A stretch of 64,000 nt of DNA from Paenibacillus sp. HW567 (GCF_000374185.1 NZ_KB910518.1:2303687-2367686), one strand, 5' to 3'; positions 1-8,484 are shown, numbered from the stretch's first letter. Numbers and translations: made by a program. The notes: generated by a model not told the origin, from the letters alone.

Positions 1-230
1 ACACCTGAAGGAAGCAGGATAAGCTGCCCTGCCTCCAGTATATGCCGCTGTCCAAGCATGGTTGTGGCTGCCGCGCCTTGGCATACAAAGAGCAGCTCGA
101 AGTCGTATAGTCTTCGTTCCGGGAGCGCGCCGGGAGGCAACTGCTGAAACTGCGCATAATGGACACTGGGTGCCCACTCCTTGAAAGACACGGTTCGCTG
201 CTGTGGATAGCTTGTCGCCGGTTTATTCAA
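1..230 (-). CDS. AraC-family transcriptional regulator, N-terminal part (cut by window edge)
   Basis: Only the first 76 or so codons are present; the gene leaves the window on the left. I place the start at a TTG (positions 230-228) because a strong AGGAGG lies 7 bases upstream and no ATG is available. The visible residues (RRLYDFELLFVCQG, then LGQRHILEAGQLILLPSG) look like the cupin-type sensory domain that precedes the two helix-turn-helix motifs in AraC/XylS regulators. The DNA-binding half is outside the window. It is divergent from the sugar isomerase and dehydrogenase genes, so control of that sugar operon is the natural inference. Family call is moderately sure; ligand is unknown. Confidence 0.65.
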   Translation of the reverse strand, partial: MNKPATSYPQQRTVSFKEWAPSVHYAQFQQLPPGALPERRLYDFELLFVCQGAAATTMLGQRHILEAGQLILLPSG

Positions 231-327
231 ATGGCTCCCTCCTGATCTGCAAAAGTAACAAATGATAATGAACGGAATCGTCCAACTAATCACTAGTTTT
301 ACTAAATAAAATCAATCGAATAATCCT

Positions 328-348
328 TATGATATATGTATTATCATA
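328..348. promoter_or_regulatory. Inverted repeat in the divergent AraC/sugar operon promoter region
   Basis: The arms TATGATA (328-334) and TATCATA (342-348) are perfect 7-base inverted repeats separated by 7 bases. They sit in AT-rich DNA between the divergent regulator and the isomerase gene. An operator for the AraC-type protein is possible, although AraC proteins more often use direct repeats. Confidence 0.3.
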
Positions 349-420
349 TCAAATTCTTTACCAAGAAGCAGAACGGAATTAGCTAAAAAACAACTATTAC
401 TCGAAGGAAGGGATCTGAAA

Positions 421-1269
421 GTGAAGAAAGGGATTAATATCTGGTCATTCAAGGAAGGGACTTCAATTGCTGCTAGTACTCGTCTTGCCAAGGAAGCGGG
501 CTTTGAGGGAATAGAATTGTCCCTGAACGAGACAGGAGAGCTGGGGCTGACAACGACGGATCAGGAAATCCGCAGCATCCGTGAGCAACTGCAGGAGGCA
601 GAACTCGAAATTGCCGGGCTGGCAACGGGGCTGTATTGGGCCTACCCCATGACTAGCGGTGATCTGTCTATCCGCACCAAAGCGGTCGATATATGCAAGA
701 AGCAGTTGGAGCTTGCGGCAGCTCTCGGTGTGGATACCATTCTGGTGATTCCTGGCGCGGTAGGCGTGGATTTCATTCAAGGTGGTGAGGTTACAGATTA
801 TGAGCATGCCTACGACCGGGCGCTGGAATCCATCGGACAGCTTGTGCCTTATGCGGAAAGTGCCGGAGTATCCATTGGAATTGAAAATGTGTGGAACAAA
901 TTTCTGCTGTCTCCGCTGGAAATGCGCACTTTCATTGATGAACATGCCTCGGATTATGTCGGCTCCTACTTCGATGTCGGGAATGCGCTGCATAGCGGCT
1001 ACCCGGAGCAATGGATTCGCATTCTCGGACACCGGATCAAGAAGGTGCATTTCAAGGATTACCGCCGTCAGGCCGGGGGATTGCACGGCTTTGTTGACCT
1101 GCTGGCGGGTGATGTGAACTATCCGGCGGTGATTGAAGCGCTTGAGGCTATCGGTTACAGCAATTATGTTACCGCAGAGATGATCCCGCCTTACACCCAT
1201 CATGCCGGGCAAATAATCTTCAATACATCCAAAGCGATGGATGCGATACTTGGACGTTCCCCGCAATAA
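421..1269 (+). CDS. Sugar phosphate isomerase/epimerase (xylose isomerase-like TIM barrel)
   Basis: This 282-residue protein belongs to the AP endonuclease 2/xylose isomerase-like TIM-barrel superfamily, cytosolic enzymes that isomerise or epimerise sugars and sugar phosphates with a divalent metal. The likely metal ligands are visible in order: Glu155 (IGIENVWN), Asp185 (YFDVGNALHSG), His210 (KKVHFKDYR) and Glu253 (TAEMIPPY). The length is typical. Translation starts at GTG 421 behind GGAAGGGA. The dehydrogenase gene follows after 41 bases in the same direction, so the two form a carbohydrate or polyol catabolic operon probably controlled by the divergent AraC-type gene. It resembles L-xylulose/hexulose phosphate epimerases, but the exact substrate cannot be read from the sequence. 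Confidence 0.85.
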   Translation: MKKGINIWSFKEGTSIAASTRLAKEAGFEGIELSLNETGELGLTTTDQEIRSIREQLQEAELEIAGLATGLYWAYPMTSGDLSIRTKAVDICKKQLELAAALGVDTILVIPGAVGVDFIQGGEVTDYEHAYDRALESIGQLVPYAESAGVSIGIENVWNKFLLSPLEMRTFIDEHASDYVGSYFDVGNALHSGYPEQWIRILGHRIKKVHFKDYRRQAGGLHGFVDLLAGDVNYPAVIEALEAIGYSNYVTAEMIPPYTHHAGQIIFNTSKAMDAILGRSPQ

Positions 1270-1310
1270 CCTGTTATACAAATTGAAGAATAGTGTAGGA
1301 GGCTGATCTT

Positions 1311-2321
1311 ATGTTGAAGGTTGGGCTTATCGGCTTTGGTTTTATGGGCAGAATGCATTTTGACAACTATGTCCGTCTTGCGGCGGAAGGTGCACCGGTT
1401 GAACTGGTGGCCATCAGTGATTTATTGATAGAAGAGCTGAAAAACAAGTCGGCTTCAGGCAATATCTCCACCAGTCAGGAGGTATACGATCTGTCGTCTT
1501 ACCATCTCTACGAGAATATCTCGGATATGCTGGAGCATGAAGAGCTGGACATCGTGGATATCACCTTGCCTACCTACCTGCACGCGGATTTAGCCTGCTT
1601 CCTTTTGGAAAAAGGAATACATGTCTTATGTGAAAAGCCGGTTGCCGGCAATTCCGCTGACGGATGGCGGATGGCGGAGACTGCCGAGAAGAGCGGGAAA
1701 ACACTGATGATCGGCCAATGCCTGCGCTTCTGGCCTGCCTATGAGTATTTGAAAGCCTGTGTCGAAGATGGAAGGTATGGAGCCGTGACCTCAGGATATT
1801 TCTTCCGCGGCTCCGCAGCGCCCAAGGGCTGGTTCCTGGACGGCAGCTTGAGCGGGGGCTGTATTCTGGATATGCATATCCATGATGCAGATATGGTTCA
1901 CTGGCTCTTCGGCAAACCGGACAAGGTCTCGACGCTTGCCCGCAATGTTATTCCCGGAAGCGGCTATGATACAGTCTCTACCCATTATGTTTATCCGGAT
2001 GGCAAAGTCCTGAATGCCCAGGCAGATTGGACTCTTGAGGGGGATTATGGCTTCTCCATGACCTACCGCGTGAATTTCGAACGTGGTAACCTGGTCTTCG
2101 AGAACGATCAACTAAAAGTCCATCCGAATGCTGCCCCGGGCTTCATCGCAGAACTATCTGACGATATGGGTTACTACCGGCAGATTAAATACTTTGTTGA
2201 AGCCATTCACCAGCAGCAGCCGGTATCCGTGTGTCTGCCGGAGAGTGCGGTAGGCACGCTGGAGATTATTGAAGCGGAGATTCGTTCTGCTGATGCCGGC
2301 GGCATACTTATAGATTTGTAG
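1311..2321 (+). CDS. Gfo/Idh/MocA-family NAD(P)-dependent oxidoreductase
   Basis: The 336-residue product has an N-terminal Rossmann fold with the dinucleotide motif GFGFMGRMH near residues 7-15 and the family signature EKPVAGN near residues 108-114, followed by the C-terminal alpha/beta substrate domain containing GGCILDMHIHDADMVHWLFG, where the His/Asp residues sit in the active site. Such enzymes oxidise or reduce sugars and inositols using NAD(P). ATG 1311 is preceded by AGGAGG. It is the second gene of the sugar operon after the isomerase, and its 3' end faces the YcaQ-like gene with only 9 bases between the stop codons. Family assignment is secure; substrate is unknown. Confidence 0.9.
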   Translation: MLKVGLIGFGFMGRMHFDNYVRLAAEGAPVELVAISDLLIEELKNKSASGNISTSQEVYDLSSYHLYENISDMLEHEELDIVDITLPTYLHADLACFLLEKGIHVLCEKPVAGNSADGWRMAETAEKSGKTLMIGQCLRFWPAYEYLKACVEDGRYGAVTSGYFFRGSAAPKGWFLDGSLSGGCILDMHIHDADMVHWLFGKPDKVSTLARNVIPGSGYDTVSTHYVYPDGKVLNAQADWTLEGDYGFSMTYRVNFERGNLVFENDQLKVHPNAAPGFIAELSDDMGYYRQIKYFVEAIHQQQPVSVCLPESAVGTLEIIEAEIRSADAGGILIDL

Positions 2322-2330
2322 GCGGACTTA

Positions 2331-3593
2331 TCACCGGAGGCTGGCCTCCAGCGCTTGCAGCCCGTTGTCTTCTGCAACTCCGGGAGCAAATCGGATGGAG
2401 GAGGCGCGTGTACATTTTCCAAGTGAAAAGAAAGCTGCTGTAAGCGCGGGGAGCATCTCCGCGCTTAAGCTTGTATCCGGCTCCCACCACCAGCGCTCAA
2501 TATTCAGCACCCCGTTCTTCTTATCCATTACCGGCTCAAACCGTGCAATAAAACGGTCCCCGTAGAGCAGCGGCAGCACATAATAGCCGTATTCGCGTTC
2601 AGCTACAGGCTTGTACACTTCCCAGCGGTACGTAAATCCGAATAATTGCCGGATCAGCTCCCGGTCCCAGAGCAGGTTGTCGAGGGGAGCGAGTGCGGCG
2701 GCAAAATCTGCACCCTCTCTGTTTCCATCCTCTTCGGAGGCAGTTTCTCTAAGCAATACCGCTTCCAGCTCTGGGGCGTCTGAAGTGCGAATATACAGCG
2801 GAAGCTTCAGGCCTTCCACGCGCACTTCGCGGAGGCTGTCGTTCAGGAGCAGGCGCTCTATGGCGGCTGTCCGCTCCTTGCTCTTCAGGCCGGCAATGCC
2901 CAGCCAGCCGTCGCCGGATTTGTTCCACTGCAGGCCGATGCTGCCGATCCGCCGCAGCACATACCAGTCGTGATGCTGCTCCTCTGTCACGTTAGGGTCC
3001 TCAGCCTGCACCAGTTGACCGGGCAGCAGCTTAGCTGTGAAGTCATAGTAGCGGCGTGTATGTACCCGGTGATGCACGCAGAGCTCACCCCAGAAATACA
3101 TGCTCTCCATAGCAGCGCGCGACAATCTTGCAGGTGCCCAAGCCCAGTCAATTTTGTCCTTGCTCTCCAGGTCGAGAGAGGAGAGCGGACTGCGTGTAGT
3201 CAGCTCCTCGCGGACATGTGAGACCATCGCCATCAATCCCTCATTCTCATGATAGCGCTCAGCCGCCATTGCTCTGCGCCGCTGAAAGTAAGGCCAATCC
3301 TCCGTGCAATAGATGGACATATTCTTGTCCCAGCCGTCGACCAGCAGCCTATCTTTGTACAATAGCTCTGTGGCAAGCTCCGGGGTGAAGCCCGGCATCC
3401 GCGCCTGAAGCACAAGCTCATGATTATGTCCGGCAATGCTGAGCGGATCATACTGGATGCAGCCCACATGACGAACGAAATCATAGATGCCTGCCTTTCC
3501 GCCGGGACTACCGCCTGAGACCAGGCGCTGATGCTGCAATAGAAAAAGCCGGGCTTGCCGCTTGCTGAGTGTATAGGTAATCAAAAACTTCAC
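2331..3593 (-). CDS. YcaQ/AlkX-like winged-helix DNA glycosylase
   Basis: The 420-residue protein matches the winged-helix YcaQ family (HTH_42). Characterised members, E. coli YcaQ (AlkX) and Streptomyces AlkZ, excise bulky or crosslinking DNA adducts. The family's catalytic QxD motif is visible as Gln47-Tyr48-Asp49 in GCIQYDPLSIAGHNH, and DNLLWDRELIRQLFGF is the conserved C-terminal block. Length agrees with the family. The start at 3593 is the first in-frame ATG. The promoter just upstream carries a LexA-type box, so the gene is probably part of the SOS response. The gene is convergent with the sugar operon. Family call is good; the lesion it removes is inferred only from relatives. Confidence 0.8.
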   Translation of the reverse strand: MKFLITYTLSKRQARLFLLQHQRLVSGGSPGGKAGIYDFVRHVGCIQYDPLSIAGHNHELVLQARMPGFTPELATELLYKDRLLVDGWDKNMSIYCTEDWPYFQRRRAMAAERYHENEGLMAMVSHVREELTTRSPLSSLDLESKDKIDWAWAPARLSRAAMESMYFWGELCVHHRVHTRRYYDFTAKLLPGQLVQAEDPNVTEEQHHDWYVLRRIGSIGLQWNKSGDGWLGIAGLKSKERTAAIERLLLNDSLREVRVEGLKLPLYIRTSDAPELEAVLLRETASEEDGNREGADFAAALAPLDNLLWDRELIRQLFGFTYRWEVYKPVAEREYGYYVLPLLYGDRFIARFEPVMDKKNGVLNIERWWWEPDTSLSAEMLPALTAAFFSLGKCTRASSIRFAPGVAEDNGLQALEASLR

Positions 3594-3615
3594 CCCGATC
3601 TATGTATTATCTTCC

Positions 3616-3644
3616 ATTATACAGAACAAACGTTCTCTGTACAA
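3616..3644 (-). promoter_or_regulatory. SigA-type promoter with embedded LexA (SOS) box, for the YcaQ-like gene
   Basis: On the minus strand TTGTAC (3644-3639), a 17-base spacer and TATAAT (3621-3616) form a strong promoter about 25 bases before the start codon. The spacer contains AGAACAAACGTTCT (plus-strand reading, 3623-3636), which matches 12 of 14 positions of the B. subtilis LexA consensus CGAACRNRYGTTYC. The lexA promoter in this same window has the same TTGTAC, 17, TATAAT layout with a box in the spacer, which strengthens the call. Confidence 0.7.
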
Positions 3645-3649
3645 GCATG

Positions 3650-3685
3650 TAAAAGCCCCTGATGATATTTGGAATCATCAGGGGC
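3650..3685 (-). terminator. Intrinsic terminator after the BmrCD-like operon
   Basis: A perfect 12-base stem, GCCCCTGATGAT with ATCATCAGGGGC, closes a short loop and is followed on the minus strand by TTTT. It lies just after the BmrD-like stop codon and before the YcaQ-like promoter. Confidence 0.85.
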
Positions 3686-3698
3686 AATTTGGTAAATC

Positions 3699-5789
3699 TT
3701 ACGCTTGTTTGATTGACGGCTGCAAAGCGGCTGCCGGCGGTTGAGCCGGTTCAGCTTGCGGAAGCTCCGTACCGCCGCCAGCTCCAGCGCCAAGCTGTAG
3801 CTGATACATGCGGAAGTAGCGTCCGCCGAGGGCCATCAGCTCATCATGGCTGCCGCGCTCGACAATTTCGCCGTGATGCAGCACCAGAATCTGGTCCGCA
3901 CTGCGGATCGTTGACAAGCGGTGCGCGATAATAAAGGTGGTGCGGCCTTTCTTGAGCACCTCCAGCGCGTCCTGAATAATGCTCTCCGTTTCGGTATCAA
4001 TATTGGAGGTGGCCTCATCCAGAATCAGAATCGCCGGATCAAAGGACAACGCTCTTGCAAAGGATATCAACTGGCGCTGCCCTGCCGAGAGCGTGCTGCC
4101 CTTCTCAATAACCGGCTCATCAAAACCTTGAGGCAGATGGGACAGCAATTTGTCCGCACCGACCTCACGCAGTGCCCGCACTACACGTTCACGTGAGATC
4201 CGCTCGTCTCCCAGACTTACGTTAGAGGCAATGGTGCCGGTGAAGAGATAAGGGTCCTGCAGCACAATACCCATATGGCTGCGCAGCCATTGCTTCGGTA
4301 TTCCGGTAACCTCCTGGCCGTCAATTGTTATGGTCCCGCGCTGCGGATCATAGAAGCGGAACAGAAGATTGATGATTGAGCTTTTACCGGAGCCGGTATG
4401 GCCTACGAGCGCGACGGTCTCACCCGGATGTGCCTCGAAGGAGATATTCTTCAGGACGAAGTCTTTTTTATAAGCAAAAGAAACATCCTTGAACACAACA
4501 TTCCCCTTGTAACGCGGCATGGTTCCATCTGTGACCGGCTCACCTGGTTCGTCCATCAGCGTAAATACGCGTCCCGCAGAAACCATGGAGCTGTCGAGGT
4601 TCGCAAGCTGGTTGACCATCCCGGTGATCGGCTGGAACATCCGTCCCAGCACATCGACGAAGGCATACAGCACACCGAGTGACACAAAGGTTGAGCCATC
4701 CAGACTGCCAAAGCCGAAATACCACAGCACGAGCACAAAGGAGAGGCTGCGCAGCGCATTGACCAGATTGTGCGAGGTGAAGGCGTTCAGATTCAGCATT
4801 TTATTCTGATACTTTAAGTAATCGTCGTTAAGCTTCTCGAATTCCTCATTACTCTGCTTCTGGCGGCGGAAAATACGGATGATGGACATCCCTTGAATGG
4901 ATTCATTGATAATGGCATTGATCTCACTAAGCCGCGAGCGGATGATCGTATTGTATTTGGTGGCGATTTTGCGGTACAGCACGATCCAGAGGACAACAAT
5001 CGGTATGATGAACAAGCTGACCAGACCCAGCCGGATATCCAGCAGGAAGAGGGCGACGTACACGCCGATAATATTAATAATCCCTGAGCTGAAGTTCGAT
5101 AATACGGCGATGAACAGGTCCTTAACCGCTTCGGTATCATTCGTCACCCGGGAAACCACCTTGCCCGCAGGCAAATTATCGAAAAAGTGGACCGGCAGCC
5201 GCTGGATATGCGCATACACATCTGTCCGCAGCTTGCGTATGACCTGATTGGCCGAGGATTGCAGCCAGTAGGTTTTACCGAATTCCGCAAAGATAGAAAT
5301 GACAAGGAACAGTCCATACAAGCCGACAAGCTCATAAATTCCCGGCAGCTCTGGTTTGTAAAAGGAAAACAGCTCGTTTGCCGACAGCTTCACAGCGGGG
5401 TAGACGGCCTCCTGGTCTCCGCGCTGGATATGCAGCGCTCCGTCACGGTAGGTCCGCTTGCCTTCGGGCTGCGCTACCGGCTCATTGATGAAATAGAAGC
5501 TTCTGCCCGCCTGCAGCAGACGGATCTCCTGGCCCTTGGCCTCATCGGGCGCAAAACGGTCACCGCGTTTGTAAAAGGTATTGTTATATTCAGCCGCATC
5601 CTCGGACGAGGAAGTCTGAAAGTACGGTTTCTCGATAGCCAGCATATGATTGTCAATCATGCTCTTGGCGATAAATGGCCCTGCAAGCTCGGCAGCGACT
5701 CCAATGCTAAGCAGCAATAGGGCTGCGATGAACGTTTTTTTGGCAGTTAAAGCATATTGCAGCAGGCGTTTGCCTGTACTCTGTGTCAC
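3699..5789 (-). CDS. ABC exporter half-transporter, BmrD/YheH-like (catalytic NBD partner)
   Basis: The 696-residue protein is a fused membrane domain plus ATPase. Its first membrane helix (about residues 17-38) is followed by an extra extracytoplasmic stretch of about 100 residues before the next helix, a hallmark of B. subtilis BmrD (YheH). The C-terminal nucleotide-binding domain has Walker A GHTGSGKSS, signature LSAGQ and an intact Walker B ILILDEATSNID with the catalytic Glu. The partner gene lies 63 bases upstream and has a degenerate Walker B, as expected for a heterodimeric multidrug exporter. Translation starts at a GTG behind TAGGAGGTG. A short Ala/Pro-rich tail ends the protein. 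Substrate is inferred from the family. Confidence 0.88.
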   Translation of the reverse strand: MTQSTGKRLLQYALTAKKTFIAALLLLSIGVAAELAGPFIAKSMIDNHMLAIEKPYFQTSSSEDAAEYNNTFYKRGDRFAPDEAKGQEIRLLQAGRSFYFINEPVAQPEGKRTYRDGALHIQRGDQEAVYPAVKLSANELFSFYKPELPGIYELVGLYGLFLVISIFAEFGKTYWLQSSANQVIRKLRTDVYAHIQRLPVHFFDNLPAGKVVSRVTNDTEAVKDLFIAVLSNFSSGIINIIGVYVALFLLDIRLGLVSLFIIPIVVLWIVLYRKIATKYNTIIRSRLSEINAIINESIQGMSIIRIFRRQKQSNEEFEKLNDDYLKYQNKMLNLNAFTSHNLVNALRSLSFVLVLWYFGFGSLDGSTFVSLGVLYAFVDVLGRMFQPITGMVNQLANLDSSMVSAGRVFTLMDEPGEPVTDGTMPRYKGNVVFKDVSFAYKKDFVLKNISFEAHPGETVALVGHTGSGKSSIINLLFRFYDPQRGTITIDGQEVTGIPKQWLRSHMGIVLQDPYLFTGTIASNVSLGDERISRERVVRALREVGADKLLSHLPQGFDEPVIEKGSTLSAGQRQLISFARALSFDPAILILDEATSNIDTETESIIQDALEVLKKGRTTFIIAHRLSTIRSADQILVLHHGEIVERGSHDELMALGGRYFRMYQLQLGAGAGGGTELPQAEPAQPPAAALQPSIKQA

Positions 5790-5852
5790 AGTGACACCTC
5801 CTAAAGGGTATTCCGAATGTTAATTCCGGGAGCATGGCAGCTAAGCTGCCGA

Positions 5853-7601
5853 TTAGTCATTGGTCAGGTTATTCTCCACCTGCTGGCGGTCAAATTGTTC
5901 ACGGTACCAGCCGTTCATCGCGAGCAGCTCCTGATGGGTGCCGCGTTCAGTGATACGTCCACCATCCAGCACAACGATCAGATCGGCATGCTCGATAGCG
6001 GAAAGACGGTGGGTGGAGATTAATGTGGTTTTGCCTGCGCGCTCCTCACGGATATTTTCAATAATTTTGGCTTCGGTCCGGGCATCCACGGCGGACAGCG
6101 CATCATCCAGAATCAGAATATCGGGATTAGCAATAAAGGCTCTGGAGATGGATACACGCTGTTTTTGTCCTCCGGAGAGCGAGACGCCGCGCTCACCGAC
6201 TAGTGTGTCCAGACCGTCGGCCAAAGTGCCAAGATCATTCTGGAACGCAGCAGCCGTAATAGCCTCCAGGATCTTCTCGTCGCTGGCTTGAAAGTGTCCG
6301 AACTGGATGTTCTCACGCACGGATTTGGAGAACAGGATCTGCTCCTGCGGCACATAACCCATCCAGCTATGGAGCTGGTCGAGCGCGATCTGTTCAATCG
6401 CCACATCGGAGATCAGGATATCGCCTTGACCGGTTGGATATTCATGCAGCAACTGCTTCAGCAGTGTTGACTTGCCGCTGCCGGTACGGCCGACCACACC
6501 CAGCGTCTGACCCTGGGATAATTTGAAGCTGACACCGCTCAGGTTGTCAATCACCGAGGTCGGATAGCGGAAGGTAACGTCCTTCAGCTCAATGCTGGTC
6601 GGATAGGTTACCGGCGTCGGATGAGGGACATCCTCCACATCCGGCTTGGAATTCAGCGTTTCGTCAATACGCTCCAGAGAAGCGCCGCCGCGCTGCATGA
6701 TGTTGATCAGCTCGCCGATGGCGAACATCGGCCAGACAATCATCCCGAGATACATATTGAAGGAGACCAGGTCCCCCAGGGTAATCTCATTGCGGAATAC
6801 AAGGTAGATACCGTAGGTGAGCGCGATGATGTAGCTTAATCCTACGCAGAACCGGATGGTCGGCTCGAAGAAGGAATCGACCTTGGCAACGGCCATATTT
6901 TTGCGGTATACATCATCGGTAATGTCCGCAAACCGTTTCTCGTCATGCCGTTCCTGCACATAGGCGCGGATGACCCGGATACCGGACACTGATTCCAGCA
7001 CCTGGTCGTTCATATCCCCGAACGCGTCCTGGGCCAGACTGTACCGGTCATGAATTGCTTTACCGTAGAAAATCATCGCGATAGCAATCAGCGGCAGTGG
7101 CAATACGGCGGCAAGCGTCAGCTTCCAACTGACCAGAAAGCCCATAGCCATCAGTACTACCGTGAGATAAAAGGTTGAATCCGTAAGTGTGAGCATCCCG
7201 AAGCCTACGGTTGCCGAAACGGCCCGGATGTCATTGGTGGCCCGGGCCATCAGGTCGCCGGTACGGTTGCGCTCGAAGAACGAAGGCGTCATCGTCATCA
7301 GACGGCTCATGAAGCGGGAACGAAGGAGACGTTCCACCAGGTTAGAGCCCCCGAACAGCTTGTGCATCCATATGTAAGTGACCCAATAGATGATCAGCAG
7401 CATGATTACAATCATGCCGATGTACATAAACAGTGAAGATGTGGTTATTGAACCGTTGACTATGTCATCAATGGCATTGCCAAGCAGGCGGGGAGGCAGC
7501 AGCTCAAGCACACCTGCAGCGATTAGCAGAATTAGGCCAATCGCATAACGCTTTTTTTCGCGGCGGAAAAACCAGCCGAGATTGCGAAGAACGGAGAACA
7601 A
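5853..7601 (-). CDS. ABC exporter half-transporter, BmrC/YheI-like (degenerate NBD partner)
   Basis: I start this 582-residue protein at TTG 7601 (LFSVLRNLGWFFRREKKRY) because AAAGGAAGGGA precedes it, the length then matches B. subtilis BmrC, and the upstream in-frame codons lie in a terminator and leader. It has six membrane segments and an ATPase domain with Walker A GRTGSGKST and signature LSGGQ. Walker B reads ILILDDALSAVD, with Asp in place of the catalytic Glu, the usual degenerate site of heterodimeric exporters. It is the first structural gene of the exporter operon. Expression is probably controlled by the leader peptide and terminator upstream (7696-7933). B. subtilis bmrCD is likewise preceded by a leader gene, bmrB. 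Confidence 0.88.
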   Translation of the reverse strand: MFSVLRNLGWFFRREKKRYAIGLILLIAAGVLELLPPRLLGNAIDDIVNGSITTSSLFMYIGMIVIMLLIIYWVTYIWMHKLFGGSNLVERLLRSRFMSRLMTMTPSFFERNRTGDLMARATNDIRAVSATVGFGMLTLTDSTFYLTVVLMAMGFLVSWKLTLAAVLPLPLIAIAMIFYGKAIHDRYSLAQDAFGDMNDQVLESVSGIRVIRAYVQERHDEKRFADITDDVYRKNMAVAKVDSFFEPTIRFCVGLSYIIALTYGIYLVFRNEITLGDLVSFNMYLGMIVWPMFAIGELINIMQRGGASLERIDETLNSKPDVEDVPHPTPVTYPTSIELKDVTFRYPTSVIDNLSGVSFKLSQGQTLGVVGRTGSGKSTLLKQLLHEYPTGQGDILISDVAIEQIALDQLHSWMGYVPQEQILFSKSVRENIQFGHFQASDEKILEAITAAAFQNDLGTLADGLDTLVGERGVSLSGGQKQRVSISRAFIANPDILILDDALSAVDARTEAKIIENIREERAGKTTLISTHRLSAIEHADLIVVLDGGRITERGTHQELLAMNGWYREQFDRQQVENNLTND

Positions 7602-7695
7602 GGGAAATCCCTTCCTTTCATGTTGTAATGGTTGTCGGCTTCTTACAGAGAAGTAATGACTTGCCTCATCAATGTTAGTGGGAAGTTCTAGGCGG

Positions 7696-7735
7696 CAAAC
7701 AAAAAGGCATACCATCCGATAACGGACGATATGCC
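7696..7735 (-). terminator. Intrinsic terminator in the exporter leader (attenuator)
   Basis: Read as minus-strand RNA, the arms GGCAUAUCGUCCG and CGGAUGGUAUGCC form a 13-pair stem with two G-U pairs and a UUAU loop, followed by UUUUUGUUUG. It lies after the leader ORF and about 95 bases before the BmrC-like start codon, so it must be read through for the exporter to be made. Confidence 0.88.
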
Positions 7736-7754
7736 TGTAATTTACAGCAGCTAT

Positions 7755-7837
7755 CATGTCAACGGTGACAATTGCAGCACAGTGACATGGAAGACCTTGC
7801 ACGATCTGATATCAAGCGGTACGCGTAACACGCTTGA
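7755..7837 (-). promoter_or_regulatory. Leader RNA hairpins between leader ORF and terminator
   Basis: Two further stems lie between the leader stop codon and the terminator: TCAAGCG with CGCTTGA (7812-7837, directly after the stop codon), and CATGTCA with TGACATG (7755-7789). Part of the second (7757-7770) can instead form a smaller TGTCA/TGACA stem. These are candidates for the switching part of an attenuator. I did not find a perfect anti-terminator pairing by eye. Confidence 0.5.
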
Positions 7838-7840
7838 ATC

Positions 7841-7933
7841 TCAGGAGGGTTCCACTACTAGGGCTGCTTCGGTATTCAGTTGTGATTTATTGCCGACAAT
7901 AGGTTGGAAATACATAGGTACAAGTTTAAACAC
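7841..7933 (-). CDS. Putative leader peptide of the BmrCD-like operon (30 residues)
   Basis: A GTG at 7933 preceded by AAAGGGG at 8-base spacing opens a 30-codon ORF that begins MFKLVPMYFQPIVGNK, ends VVEPS and stops at 7841. It lies between a SigA-like promoter and an intrinsic terminator ahead of an exporter operon. This is the arrangement of BmrB in B. subtilis and of other antibiotic-resistance leaders, where ribosome stalling on the leader allows read-through into the transporter genes. No similarity to BmrB was tested. A peptide product as such may have no function; its translation would be the signal. Confidence 0.65.
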   Translation of the reverse strand: MFKLVPMYFQPIVGNKSQLNTEAALVVEPS

Positions 7934-7991
7934 CGAGATCACCCCTTTCATTAATTTGGTAATAACTTGAAACGCTTCGTTATGTGTTTGA

Positions 7992-8020
7992 GTTTATCAC
8001 CCGTCTTCAAGAATTGTCAA
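7992..8020 (-). promoter_or_regulatory. Promoter of the leader peptide and exporter operon
   Basis: The minus strand shows a perfect TTGACA (8020-8015), then 16-17 bases and ATAAAC/GATAAA (about 7998-7992) as a weak -10. Transcription would begin near 7985, about 40 bases before the leader ribosome binding site. Confidence 0.55.
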
Positions 8021-8131
8021 TTGTAATTTTGTATAACGTTCAAATAAGCTGTATGATATATTATGTATCTGCAATTTAAATTAGTATCAAATGTCCACCA
8101 GGATTAAGAAAAACAGGAGGTGCTTAGAATA

Positions 8132-8449
8132 ATGAATATGCTGATTAGTCCGGATGCCGCCGCCTGGTTCAAGCGGGAGCTTAGTTTGCAGGAGGGGGAT
8201 TATATCCGCTTATTTCCCCGTTACAGCTCGGGCGGAGGACTGCATCCCGGTTTTTCGCTGGGAATCGCAACCGAGCCGCCGGGCCGTCCTGCTGTGCAGG
8301 CTGGGCAGGGGGGCATTGTTTTTTATATGGAAGAGCAGGATTTATGGTATATGGAAGGGTACGACCTATCCATTGTGTATTCCGAAGATGAGGATGATAT
8401 CGAATATACGTATGCACCAGTGCCGGTAACCGGCGGTGTGAAGAAGTAA
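8132..8449 (+). CDS. HesB/YneR-like protein
   Basis: The 105-residue product opens MNMLISPDAAAWFKREL and has the HesB/YneR-type core (GDYIRLFPRYSSGGG, GFSLGIATEPPG). This group is related to A-type iron-sulfur carriers, but I see none of the three conserved cysteines of IscA/SufA, so iron-sulfur carriage should not be assumed. The protein is acidic at its C-terminus. I chose ATG 8132 over an upstream GTG because that GTG lies within the AGGAGG ribosome binding site. It is a single gene with its own terminator, divergent from the exporter leader. Confidence 0.7.
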   Translation: MNMLISPDAAAWFKRELSLQEGDYIRLFPRYSSGGGLHPGFSLGIATEPPGRPAVQAGQGGIVFYMEEQDLWYMEGYDLSIVYSEDEDDIEYTYAPVPVTGGVKK

Positions 8450-8484
8450 TCCAGCCGCAAAGCGGATCAGCACATACTTAGCGC

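Noticed and set aside
463..1281. Long minus-strand ORF opposite the sugar isomerase
   Set aside because: Shadow of the real gene on the other strand, with no ribosome binding site or family features.
7602..7802. Extended N-terminus for the BmrC-like protein (67 more in-frame codons)
   Set aside because: The extra codons run through the leader terminator, resemble no ABC protein, and a TTG with a good ribosome binding site at 7601 gives the family's length.
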